A stretch of 21,085 bases of DNA, taken from Litorimonas sp964352855 (GTDB lineage: Bacteria > Pseudomonadota > Alphaproteobacteria > Caulobacterales > Maricaulaceae). The translations under genes were made by a program, and so were the position numbers. Each line of letters begins with the position of its first letter. Position 1 is the stretch's first letter. The notes under the pieces were generated by a model. The model had not been told where the DNA came from. It saw only the letters and a program-made list of their open reading frames with translations, and did no database searches. Shown here one piece after another: positions 1 through 6,964 of this stretch. Location of the stretch: NCBI GenBank assembly GCA_964352855.1, contig CAYGTR010000049.1, positions 1 to 21,085 of the forward strand. The letters run 5' to 3'.

Positions 1-331
1 GGGGCACCATTTTTCTTAATAAATACAATAAGTTACATAAATTCAGCGAATTTGCCACAAGACGGATTCAGCTCCAGTAAGCACCTAGTAAGCACGCATT
101 ATCCAAGCACCCTGTCGCGCCAATGACTTAATAAAAAAGTTGTGGGTATCTTCAAGAAGGAAAAAACGATGGGCAATTATGATTTTTAAAAGTCTAGCCA
201 AATATAAGTTAAACGAATACTCGCATGTAACTATATCATCTTGGTGTCAAAATTAACACTGCAGAAAGGCGTCCAAGATTACTCGGGCTTTGTTTGAAGA
301 CTAACCCGAACCTGACACGGATCACAACTTG

Positions 332-529
332 CTATGCAATAGGCAACCGCAAGTCACAAACATCCCCGTAGGCGTAGGAGGCGTTGGGTCCAATGTTCCG
401 TTTGTCCTCTTTTAAAAACCTCCACTCCATCTCGCCAGCGTCAATAAAGCCTTTTAAACTTTGATGATACCTGACACTAACTTTCCAAGGTTGTGTCCAT
501 CGCTTTCCCGCCAAGGTAAAAGGCAACAT
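332..529 (-). CDS. Doubtful small hypothetical protein (65 aa)
   Basis: This ORF starts at ATG 529 with an AGGAAAG-like ribosome site a few bases upstream and ends at 332. The protein is rich in Trp, Lys, Arg and Tyr, with no signal peptide and no membrane helix. I recognise no domain. The frame stays open upstream of the ATG for only nine codons before a stop, so it could be a remnant of a longer gene. It stands alone, on the same strand as the FGE but beyond that gene's probable terminator. It may be a chance ORF. Confidence 0.2.
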   Translation of the reverse strand: MLPFTLAGKRWTQPWKVSVRYHQSLKGFIDAGEMEWRFLKEDKRNIGPNASYAYGDVCDLRLPIA

Positions 530-590
530 TCTCTGGACTTTCCTGTAATCGTACGTTTACTCACGGACCGAATATATGCTTCTCGGTAAT

Positions 591-622
591 AACCCGCGCT
601 TTCCTAATGATGGCGCGGGCTT
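591..622 (-). terminator. Candidate terminator after the FGE gene
   Basis: The inverted repeat CCCGCGC (593-599) and GCGCGGG (613-619) has a 13-nt loop. Read on the minus strand it follows the FGE stop codon by about 40 nt, and the 3' arm is followed by TTATTAC. The stem is short but entirely G/C. The T-run is broken, so efficient intrinsic termination is likely but not certain. Confidence 0.45.
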
Positions 623-659
623 GTATTCAATGCACATCACGAATGGCAAGAAAGGCGCA

Positions 660-1562
660 TCAATTCAAACCCACAGTGCGGAACCCAATATGGTTTGTCG
701 GAAATCCAGCCTCTTGCGGCTGTCTGGCTGCAGGGCGGTAGCGGCGACAGTAATTCTCCGCACATAGAAACGACCCGCCTTTGATTATATATATGGGCTC
801 TGAATCGCTTTGTTTATAAACCGTATCCGTCCATTCCCAGACATTGCCAATCATATCATAAAGGCCAAATTCATTTGGTGAATAGCATCCGACGGGTGAT
901 CGTCTAAGATAACCATCATCATTCGTGTTTTGAATGGGGAAAGCCCCTTGCCATGTGTTGGCTTGCTCAACACCGTCTATAGTTCGAGTTTCGCCCCAAA
1001 CATACCGTGTATTGCCTCCGGCCTTAGCCGCATATTCCCACTGCGCTTCAGATGGAAGAGCGCGCCCTGTCCACACGGCATAGGCTGTAGCATCTTCGTG
1101 TGAGACCTGAACGACGGGATCATTTTCTCGGCCTTCAATCGAACTCCCGGGCCCTTCAGGATGCCGCCAATTCGCGCCTTCCACAAAGCGCCACCAGCTT
1201 GGGTTGGTTGCATCCGGCAGAACGAAGACAGCGGCGCCCGCAGCATCAAACCCTTCCTGGATTTTCTCGGCTGAAGTCACGTATCCTGTTGCATCAATAA
1301 ACGCTGCAAACTGCTCATTGGTGACTTCAGTGCTATTAATATCAAAACTCTTCAGATCAATAGTACGGACAGGTCTCTCTTCAGGGTAGCCATTATTCGA
1401 CCCAATCAATCCTTGTCCAGCAGGTATCGTGACGATGGCACCGTTGCTTCCAACACAAATGGTTGAAGAAGCTGAGACACTATTATTCTTATTTGCTCCG
1501 CCCGAACACGCCATTAGCGACATAGCCAAAACAGAAACGCTGATATGTCGTCTAGGCATCAT
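660..1562 (-). CDS. Formylglycine-generating enzyme (SUMF1/FGE-sulfatase family), lipoprotein
   Basis: The enzyme oxidises the Cys of CxPxR sulfatases to formylglycine, using O2 and copper. The C-terminus carries GGSFLCAENYCRRYRPAAR, which aligns with the human FGE core GGSYMCHRSYCYRYRCAAR. The catalytic cysteines are Cys267 and Cys272, so it should be an active FGE rather than one of the many SUMF1-like proteins without them. The family hallmarks TNEQFAAF, LPSEAQWEYAA, IGNVWEWT and IGFRTV are also present. The N-terminus is a lipoprotein signal with lipobox LMAC (Cys19, Ser at +2), which places the enzyme in the periplasm. The start is chosen as ATG 1562 because AAGGGA (1573-1578) lies 10 nt upstream; GTG 1568 in the same frame is possible. 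Two sulfatases in the window carry the matching CSPTR motif, so they are its likely clients. Confidence 0.93.
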   Translation of the reverse strand: MMPRRHISVSVLAMSLMACSGGANKNNSVSASSTICVGSNGAIVTIPAGQGLIGSNNGYPEERPVRTIDLKSFDINSTEVTNEQFAAFIDATGYVTSAEKIQEGFDAAGAAVFVLPDATNPSWWRFVEGANWRHPEGPGSSIEGRENDPVVQVSHEDATAYAVWTGRALPSEAQWEYAAKAGGNTRYVWGETRTIDGVEQANTWQGAFPIQNTNDDGYLRRSPVGCYSPNEFGLYDMIGNVWEWTDTVYKQSDSEPIYIIKGGSFLCAENYCRRYRPAARQPQEAGFPTNHIGFRTVGLN

Positions 1563-1677
1563 ACTCACATTTTCCCTTGAGCCTTAAACATTTAATTCGA
1601 TTCATACTACATTGATTTAAAAGCGTTGTAATGACTCTTTTCACTTTTGAGCGCCCATGAATGTCGCCTCTATAAAA

Positions 1678-1707
1678 TTGACAAGCAAGCCAATTATACC
1701 ACATAGT
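1678..1707 (+). promoter_or_regulatory. Candidate sigma70 promoter for GST-dioxygenase pair
   Basis: A perfect -35 TTGACA (1678-1683) is followed after 18 nt by CATAGT (1702-1707), a 4/6 match to the -10 consensus. It lies about 55 bp before the GST start. On the opposite strand, a perfect TATAAT (1693-1698) could serve as the -10 of the divergent FGE promoter, though its -35 is not obvious. The IclR-type repeat at 1697-1711 overlaps both -10 boxes. Confidence 0.5.
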
Positions 1708-1711
1708 AGTA
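1697..1711. promoter_or_regulatory. Inverted repeat, probable IclR operator O1
   Basis: The sequence TACCACATAGTAGTA is an imperfect palindrome: TACCAC against the reverse complement TACTAC of the right arm, with a 3-nt centre. Extended to 20 bp, it matches the site upstream of the IclR gene at 14 positions. It sits over the -10 elements of the divergent FGE and GST promoters, a position that suggests repression. Confidence 0.5.
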
Positions 1712-1762
1712 CAATAAAAACTTTACTTCTAGCCGCGTTATAGAGAGCGAGACAAAGATCAA

Positions 1763-2644
1763 ATGCCTATTATCACGCCAACAGATAAAACCTTGAGTGC
1801 ACTGGATGGCATTCACCTCTGGCATTTCGGGTTGTCAAGTTGCTCACAAAGAGTCCGTATCACTTTGGCAGAAAAGAAGCTCGACTATATCAGTCATATA
1901 ATTGATCTCACTCGAGGCGAAAATGCCACCTCTGAATATCAGTCCATTCACCCTAAAGGCCTTGTTCCAGCCATTTTAATCAATGGCGATTTAGTGATAG
2001 AGTCTATCGATATTTTATCAGAGCTAGATTGCCGTTATCTACCAGGGTCACTTGAAGGGAACTCACTTCAGGAAAAGGAACAAATTCGCACATTAAGTGA
2101 GCGCGCAAATGCGGCTCAATCCTCGCTCAAATTAATAACATTCGAGTTTCTATTTCGTCACCTACCGCCACCATCAGAGGCTGACTCCAGACAATTCCAA
2201 AACTTGCATAAAAACGAAAATCTAAAACGGTTCCACAAGGATTTCGAAAGCGGGTTTTCAAAGAAGTCAATATCTGATGCTGTACAGCACAGCCATGCAG
2301 ATTTCAATTACCTCGACACCATCCTATCAGATGGTCGATCATATCTTTGTGGTGAGACATTTACTTTAGCCGATGTTGCATGGATGCCAAATTTCCATCG
2401 TTATGATTTAATAAAGTGGCCATTTGAAAGATACTCATTCCTACGAAAATGGTTTGAAAGAGTAAGCGCACGCCCCAGCTACCACGAGGGTTTGAGCCAA
2501 TGGGAAGACAGAGCACTTATCGCCATGGTTACCCCAAAAATAATGGAGCGGCATATCGCTGGTGATGGCGTGGAAAAATATCTACCTAAACCTCCCATCA
2601 AGGTTTGGGAAGGTATGTCGAACTTCACCTCTGCAGATCATTAG
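1763..2644 (+). CDS. Glutathione S-transferase family protein
   Basis: This 293-aa cytosolic protein has an N-terminal thioredoxin fold (about residues 17-95). Visible motifs are LSSCSQRVR (Ser25/Ser26/Cys27, the usual place of the catalytic Ser or Cys), the cis-proline motif GLVPAIL (Pro69) and the glutathione-binding ES pair (Glu80-Ser81). An all-helical C-terminal domain follows, with the family-typical LCGETFTLADVAW near residue 195. At 293 aa it is longer than the usual 200-230 aa. This fits the sizes of bacterial catabolic GSTs such as beta-etherases or reductive dehalogenases, but the sequence alone does not say which. It precedes the ring-cleavage dioxygenase by 16 nt, so a glutathione-dependent ether cleavage, dehalogenation or isomerisation feeding that enzyme is plausible (inference). 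The ribosome site before ATG 1763 is weak. Confidence 0.85.
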   Translation: MPIITPTDKTLSALDGIHLWHFGLSSCSQRVRITLAEKKLDYISHIIDLTRGENATSEYQSIHPKGLVPAILINGDLVIESIDILSELDCRYLPGSLEGNSLQEKEQIRTLSERANAAQSSLKLITFEFLFRHLPPPSEADSRQFQNLHKNENLKRFHKDFESGFSKKSISDAVQHSHADFNYLDTILSDGRSYLCGETFTLADVAWMPNFHRYDLIKWPFERYSFLRKWFERVSARPSYHEGLSQWEDRALIAMVTPKIMERHIAGDGVEKYLPKPPIKVWEGMSNFTSADH

Positions 2645-2660
2645 TGTTTCAGGAGGTTTT

Positions 2661-3506
2661 ATGTCTGAAGACCTGATACCGCCCAACGCCAAAGAGCTTC
2701 TTGATGACGTCCTGAAAACTTATTCGCAGATTGAGAACCCAAGGCTAAGAGAGCTTGTCTTATCTGCGGCAAGCCATATCCATCACTATGTCTTTGAAAC
2801 CAAGCTAACGCGTGATGAGTGGGAATCAGGATTGCTTTTTTTGACCGCTGTAGGTCAGGCTTGCCGAGAAGGCCGGCAGGAGTTCATTTTACTTTCAGAC
2901 CTTCTCGGCCTTTCCACCGCGGTTGATCAAACCAATTACGACGCCAAACAAGGGGACACGCCGTCGAGTGTAGAAGGCCCCTATTTCATAAATGGCTCTC
3001 CTTTCATACCTTTTGGCGGGTCCATTATCACTGACGAAATGGACGATGCAGAAAGAGCAATTGTGACAGGACACATCACGAATAGACGCGGAGAGCCTAT
3101 TGGTGGCGCTGTTATAGATATTTGGCAAACCGCGCCGAACCAGCTCTACGCCGCAGCTGATCCGCAACAATCGGAATTCAATTTGCGAGGACGACAGGTT
3201 AGTACCGTTAAAGGACTTTATAAATTTGAAACAGTTAAACCTGTTCCTTACTCCGTTCCTCGAGATGGCCCTGCGGGACGTCTGATTGATATATCAAAAG
3301 AGCATGGCATGCGAGCGGCGCACATTCACATTTCTGTTTCTGCGGAGAAATATAAAACTCTAACAACGCAAATATGCGCCCATGGAGATCCCTATTTAGA
3401 GAGTGATGCAGCTTTTAGCATTTCTGCTCCACTGGTCGTCGACTTTAAACGTCGGGACAATGGGTCTTTGTTCGCGCAGTTTGATATGGTTTTACAGGAC
3501 GCCTGA
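2661..3506 (+). CDS. Intradiol ring-cleavage dioxygenase, hydroxyquinol/catechol 1,2-dioxygenase type
   Basis: This non-haem Fe(III) enzyme opens catechol-type rings between the hydroxyls, giving muconates or maleylacetate. The start is ATG 2661 because AGGAGG (2651-2656) lies directly upstream; the same frame is open further 5' but overlaps the GST. The 281-aa protein has an N-terminal helical dimerisation domain (about 10-95) and then the beta-sandwich catalytic domain. All four iron ligands are visible: Tyr163 (NQLYAAAD), Tyr197 (VPYSVPRDGPAGR), His221 and His223 (AAHIHISV). This is nearly the spacing of Acinetobacter catechol 1,2-dioxygenase. The YSVPRDGPAGR segment and YLESDAAF resemble hydroxyquinol 1,2-dioxygenases more than catechol ones as I recall them, so 1,2,4-trihydroxybenzene is my preferred substrate (inference). 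No maleylacetate reductase is visible nearby. Confidence 0.9.
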   Translation: MSEDLIPPNAKELLDDVLKTYSQIENPRLRELVLSAASHIHHYVFETKLTRDEWESGLLFLTAVGQACREGRQEFILLSDLLGLSTAVDQTNYDAKQGDTPSSVEGPYFINGSPFIPFGGSIITDEMDDAERAIVTGHITNRRGEPIGGAVIDIWQTAPNQLYAAADPQQSEFNLRGRQVSTVKGLYKFETVKPVPYSVPRDGPAGRLIDISKEHGMRAAHIHISVSAEKYKTLTTQICAHGDPYLESDAAFSISAPLVVDFKRRDNGSLFAQFDMVLQDA

Positions 3507-3507
3507 A

Positions 3508-3915
3508 TTAAGCGGATTTCTTTAAAGTCAGGAATGTATCTGACTCCCTCATAAGGAAAAGACAGAAGCAGGCCGCCAGCATAGGCAGTGATCCAAAATA
3601 CAGGAGCTGATGTATCTCATAAGGCGGGAATAATCTGGGTGATGATGCGAGCGTAGTGACCGTATGAAACAATAGCACGCCTCCATAGGTAAGTGTTTTA
3701 AATTTGCCCATCAAGAATAAGGCAAGAAATATCAATTCAGCGATACCAAGTATCAATAAAAACGTGTGCGGAACATCTATATAGTAGTAGTGCCCAATCA
3801 TACCGCTATTGTGGGCGGGATTAAAAATCTTATCGAGTGTCCAAACGAGAAAGACGGAAAAAATGCCTAGTCGCAATGCCAATAAGCCGACCTGCAGCCG
3901 TTTTGAATCCGTCAT
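3508..3915 (-). CDS. DoxX-like small membrane protein
   Basis: A 135-aa integral membrane protein with four hydrophobic segments (about residues 10-27, 47-68, 72-92 and 100-122). The start of the first helix, LRLGIFSVFLVWTLDKIFNP, is the typical DoxX-family opening (xRxxxxxxFxxxGxxKxxxP pattern). DoxX proteins are poorly defined; DoxD homologues belong to a thiosulfate:quinone oxidoreductase and others associate with redox systems. Here it is the last gene of the six-gene minus-strand operon, starting 2 nt after the sulfatase stop with AAGGAT as ribosome site inside the sulfatase end. It ends 1 nt from the convergent dioxygenase gene. A role as membrane partner of the operon's redox chain is possible but not shown. 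Confidence 0.65.
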   Translation of the reverse strand: MTDSKRLQVGLLALRLGIFSVFLVWTLDKIFNPAHNSGMIGHYYYIDVPHTFLLILGIAELIFLALFLMGKFKTLTYGGVLLFHTVTTLASSPRLFPPYEIHQLLYFGSLPMLAACFCLFLMRESDTFLTLKKSA

Positions 3916-3917
3916 TT

Positions 3918-5360
3918 CTAATTATCCTTAGTTTCTTCTATCCAGGGCTCGCGTTCTTCAGGAAGTCGCAACTCATAATTATAAGTGCCATCTTCGAGCT
4001 TGAATAAGTTTTCCGGGCGAGGGCCTCTTTCTGCAACGGATTCTATGCCTTCATATTGAGTAAGATGATCAACCATGTCGGCAATAATATCAGGATAATT
4101 GTCTTTAATATCCGTCGTTTCATTTGGGTCATCTTTAACGTTAAACAAATAGGTCGACCTGTCCGTCGTAAACCGAGGCGTATGGTCCACATATTTGTAA
4201 GGCCACGACATGACCGCACGTGATCGTGGCATACCCATTGCAACAAATTCCGGTGCCGCAGTCTTTGTCTGCCCTGTGATAAGGGGCCAGTGACTTGCGC
4301 CGTCAAACTTAGCTTCAGTGAAATCAACACCCGCAACATCAAGTAGGGTTGGCGCCCAATTTTGGATGAAGACAGGTTCGTCTAAAGTTTGATTGCCGTC
4401 TAATTTACCCTGCCATGATACAAAAGCTGGTGTGCGTAACCCGCCGTCGAAACCACGCCCTTTACCACCGCGCAAAGGCGTGTTGTCAGACCCAAGCCCT
4501 TCACGATCGCCGCCATTATCGCTCATGAAAATAATAAGCGTATTATCCAGAACGCCTTGGGTATCAAGTTCAGCAATGAGCCTTCCGATATGCATATCCA
4601 GATCAGTCATCATTTCCGCATAAACGCGGCGATCCATATCTTTGATTTCTGGATAGGTTTTTGTGACGCCCTCAATCAACTGCAAAGGTGTATGCGGCGC
4701 ATTATACGCCATATAGAGGAAAAATGGGTTTTCTTCATTGTGGTCTTTCAGCAAGCCAATTGCCTCTTTCGTCAAAAGAGCCGTGGCATGCCCTTCCTCA
4801 CGCACAGTGACTCCATTACGCTGCCAATCAAGTCCGCCGTTAAAAACATGCGTATAGTGATCGACCCAACCATTCAGAAATCCATACGAATGATCGAAGC
4901 CACGTTCATTGGGGCGAGACGCCCTCTCCTTATGTCCAAGATGCCACTTACCCACCAACCAAGTCTCATAGCCGGCAGATTTTAGGTGCTCTGGTAAGAG
5001 CGTTAAATTCAGAGGCAATGTGCCGTCCAAAGCCATAGGGCTATCAACGCCATATTTCAGCGGGTTTTGCCCCGTCATCAGCGCCGCGCGTGTCGGGCTA
5101 CATATTGGAAAGACATAGGAGCGATTTAACTTAACGCCGCTCGCAGCTAAGGCATCTATGTTTGGTGTCGAAATTTCTGATCCATTATATCCGACATCAT
5201 TCCACCCAACATCATCAACGAGAATAAAGACAATATTCGGATCTTGGGTTGCTGCCGACTTTGGCTCAAGAGAACTCGTGCTAGCAATCGAACATGCAGA
5301 AAAGAAAACGACTGTACCACTCATAAATCCTGTTTGTAGGATTCGCGTTAAATTGCTCAT
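3918..5360 (-). CDS. Periplasmic lipoprotein sulfatase (Cys-type, alkaline-phosphatase superfamily)
   Basis: The enzyme hydrolyses sulfate esters. The 480-aa protein carries the sulfatase signature FPICSPTRAALMTGQNP, with Cys87 the residue converted to formylglycine. Metal and active-site elements follow: Asp49-Asp50 (ILVDDVGWNDVG), GKWHLGH, APHTPLQ and MSDNGG. The start is set at ATG 5360, 4 nt after the upstream stop. The longer frame from 5414 would overlap the reductase gene and hide the signal peptide. From this start the protein begins with a lipoprotein signal whose lipobox is FSAC (Cys23, Ser at +2). The substrate is unknown; the sequence does not tell a carbohydrate from an aryl sulfatase. 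It is the fifth gene of the redox operon and is presumably activated by the FGE at 660-1562. Confidence 0.92.
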   Translation of the reverse strand: MSNLTRILQTGFMSGTVVFFSACSIASTSSLEPKSAATQDPNIVFILVDDVGWNDVGYNGSEISTPNIDALAASGVKLNRSYVFPICSPTRAALMTGQNPLKYGVDSPMALDGTLPLNLTLLPEHLKSAGYETWLVGKWHLGHKERASRPNERGFDHSYGFLNGWVDHYTHVFNGGLDWQRNGVTVREEGHATALLTKEAIGLLKDHNEENPFFLYMAYNAPHTPLQLIEGVTKTYPEIKDMDRRVYAEMMTDLDMHIGRLIAELDTQGVLDNTLIIFMSDNGGDREGLGSDNTPLRGGKGRGFDGGLRTPAFVSWQGKLDGNQTLDEPVFIQNWAPTLLDVAGVDFTEAKFDGASHWPLITGQTKTAAPEFVAMGMPRSRAVMSWPYKYVDHTPRFTTDRSTYLFNVKDDPNETTDIKDNYPDIIADMVDHLTQYEGIESVAERGPRPENLFKLEDGTYNYELRLPEEREPWIEETKDN

Positions 5361-5364
5361 AGAC

Positions 5365-6735
5365 TTATCCAAAAGAAAGTTGTTCGAATAGAATTTGCGT
5401 TTCCGGTATTCCAATGTTCCGCAAATGATCTGTCACAGCATCAACCATGACCGGCGGGCCGCAAACATAGAATATCCAAGAACTCCGCTGCTCTTCTGTA
5501 AATTGACCTTCCAGATAGTCGCGTGTGATATAACCAATCTGAGCCTCTACGCCCTCTTGAGGACTTTCTAGAACTAAAGATTGTTTGAAATCGTCAAGGT
5601 CGCCTTCTATAGCTTTTATTTCATCTTGAAAAACCATCTGATCCATTGTCCGGTTTCCATAGATCAAACGTACAGGACGACTTTCGCCAAGATCACGAAG
5701 TTGACGCAAAATGCCGAGGTTAGGTCCTATACCTGCGCCACCGGCAATAAGCGCAATTCCCTGTGCCTCCCGGCCGTTGAGTGTAAATACCCCATGCGGA
5801 CCATCGACAAAAACGCGTTGTCCAGGCTTTAGTTTTCCAAGACTAGAGGTGAAGTCTCCCAACTCGCGAATAATGAATGAAATTCGTGGGAGTGACATTG
5901 GACTGGAGGCGATAGAGAAAGGGTGTTCTGTTCGGTTATACGGATTACCTGTCGTGTTTATCCATAGGAATTGTCCTGCATTAAAATTGAAAGGAAAATC
6001 ACCATCTTTTTCAATTGTGACACTCCAGTCACTCGCGCCAAGTTTCGTCGCCTCAACTAATTTAAAGGGCTGTTTTTTCTGATTCATGGGTCGAATAATG
6101 TAAGTGTAAAGCACAGTTCCAACGGCAAGAGCGCAAAGTACAATCCACATCACGTCAAATAAAGGATCATACCGTCCATGGCGTCCCACAGAGATAGCGT
6201 GATGTGTACTGAGCAGCGCAACGGCGATGAAACCAAGCCCATGACTTATACGCCAGGCTTCATAGCTGATTTTCAATTTATCTTTATACATGGCCATCAA
6301 GACCCAGATGCCCATTACCGCCCAAGCATAAACCCCTGTAGAGGCCTCGCTTGCAATAAAGGTATCCCAAACATCGCCTTTTGCGCGTTGGGGCGACAAG
6401 AAAAACCGTGGCAGGATAATCAAGAAAGGGTGTAGGAAAAAGTAAAGAGCAATATATTCACCAGCCTTGCGATGAAGTTGCATGCCATTATCAATCCCCG
6501 TTACACGGGTGACGGCCTCAATCCGCCCCGCGAGAAAATATTGCGCCAACAGTGCTGAGAATAAAGAGATATTGAGGACCGTAAGGGTCATCTCGTAAAC
6601 GCCTCGCGTCTCAAGCCCTTGAGTTGTCGACCAAATGAACGGCAGCAATGCGAGCCCCATATAGAGCAACATCATACGGCCAAATGTAAGCGGAGGCCGA
6701 CCCGTCGGCGGAAGTAAAATCGTATTTTTACTCAT
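5365..6735 (-). CDS. Ferric-reductase-like transmembrane haem protein fused to FAD/NAD(P)H oxidoreductase domain
   Basis: A 456-aa protein of the ferric reductase/NADPH-oxidase type. Residues 1-220 form about six membrane helices. Two His pairs each spaced 14 residues apart, His88/His102 and His165/His179, are the expected ligands of two stacked b-haems. A ferredoxin-reductase domain follows, with the FAD motif RTEHPFSIAS (about 268-277), the NAD(P)H-binding motif GGAGIGP (332-338) and the C-terminal CGPPVM (425-430). The family moves electrons from cytosolic NAD(P)H through FAD and the haems to the outer face of the membrane. It sits 3 nt after the ferredoxin gene and 4 nt before the sulfatase gene. 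The likely role here is to feed the exported flavoprotein (inference). An iron-reductase role is the alternative. Confidence 0.88.
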   Translation of the reverse strand: MSKNTILLPPTGRPPLTFGRMMLLYMGLALLPFIWSTTQGLETRGVYEMTLTVLNISLFSALLAQYFLAGRIEAVTRVTGIDNGMQLHRKAGEYIALYFFLHPFLIILPRFFLSPQRAKGDVWDTFIASEASTGVYAWAVMGIWVLMAMYKDKLKISYEAWRISHGLGFIAVALLSTHHAISVGRHGRYDPLFDVMWIVLCALAVGTVLYTYIIRPMNQKKQPFKLVEATKLGASDWSVTIEKDGDFPFNFNAGQFLWINTTGNPYNRTEHPFSIASSPMSLPRISFIIRELGDFTSSLGKLKPGQRVFVDGPHGVFTLNGREAQGIALIAGGAGIGPNLGILRQLRDLGESRPVRLIYGNRTMDQMVFQDEIKAIEGDLDDFKQSLVLESPQEGVEAQIGYITRDYLEGQFTEEQRSSWIFYVCGPPVMVDAVTDHLRNIGIPETQILFEQLSFG

Positions 6736-6738
6736 CGG

Positions 6739-6954
6739 TTAATTCCAAGAGACCGTAGGCTTTACATTTTTGTCGGGCGTCAAAGTAATGGCATCCACGG
6801 GGCAGCTCAAACGACATAGATGACAAATCTGGCAGGAGTCTTGGTAAGCAATATAGGCTTGCCCGGATTTAGGATCCATTCGAATGACATCTGTCGGGCA
6901 TGCATTGACGCAATTTGTGCATCCGATACAGCCATGAATTTTTTCGATAGGCAT
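6739..6954 (-). CDS. 2x[4Fe-4S] ferredoxin
   Basis: This 71-aa bacterial-type ferredoxin has two complete cluster motifs, Cys9-x2-Cys12-x2-Cys15-x3-Cys19-Pro and Cys41-x2-Cys44-x2-Cys47-x3-Cys51-Pro. The start is ATG 6954 because AAGGAG lies 8 nt upstream; the open frame up to 6990 overlaps the flavoprotein gene. It has no signal peptide, although its probable partner is Tat-exported. It lies 10 nt after the flavoprotein and 3 nt before the transmembrane reductase, a natural position for the electron carrier between them. It may be co-exported folded in complex with the flavoprotein, or it may act in the cytosol. The sequence does not decide. Confidence 0.92.
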   Translation of the reverse strand: MPIEKIHGCIGCTNCVNACPTDVIRMDPKSGQAYIAYQDSCQICHLCRLSCPVDAITLTPDKNVKPTVSWN

Positions 6955-6964
6955 CTTTATCTCC

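Larger units (their letters stand above)
1..659. other. Gene-poor left edge
   Basis: No convincing gene lies in these bases. The stretch is AT-rich, with short ORFs in several frames. The only candidates are a 65-codon minus-strand ORF and a GC-rich hairpin, both listed separately. A 9-bp direct repeat AGTAAGCAC (76-84 and 87-95) is too short to interpret. I found no tRNA-like fold, transposase fragment or attachment site. The region probably separates the catabolic locus from unrelated genes to the left. Confidence 0.5.

Noticed and set aside
76..95. Tandem 9-bp repeat AGTAAGCAC as a possible attachment or iteron site
   Set aside because: There are two short copies only, with no integrase, tRNA or replication gene nearby.
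576..767. Plus-strand ORF of 63 codons
   Set aside because: It overlaps the 3' end of the FGE gene and the terminator hairpin, and shows no domain.
1763..2644. Naming the GST as PcpC, LinD, LigE or LigF
   Set aside because: The fold and active-site region fit a catabolic GST, but none of these can be distinguished by eye. A phylogeny is needed.
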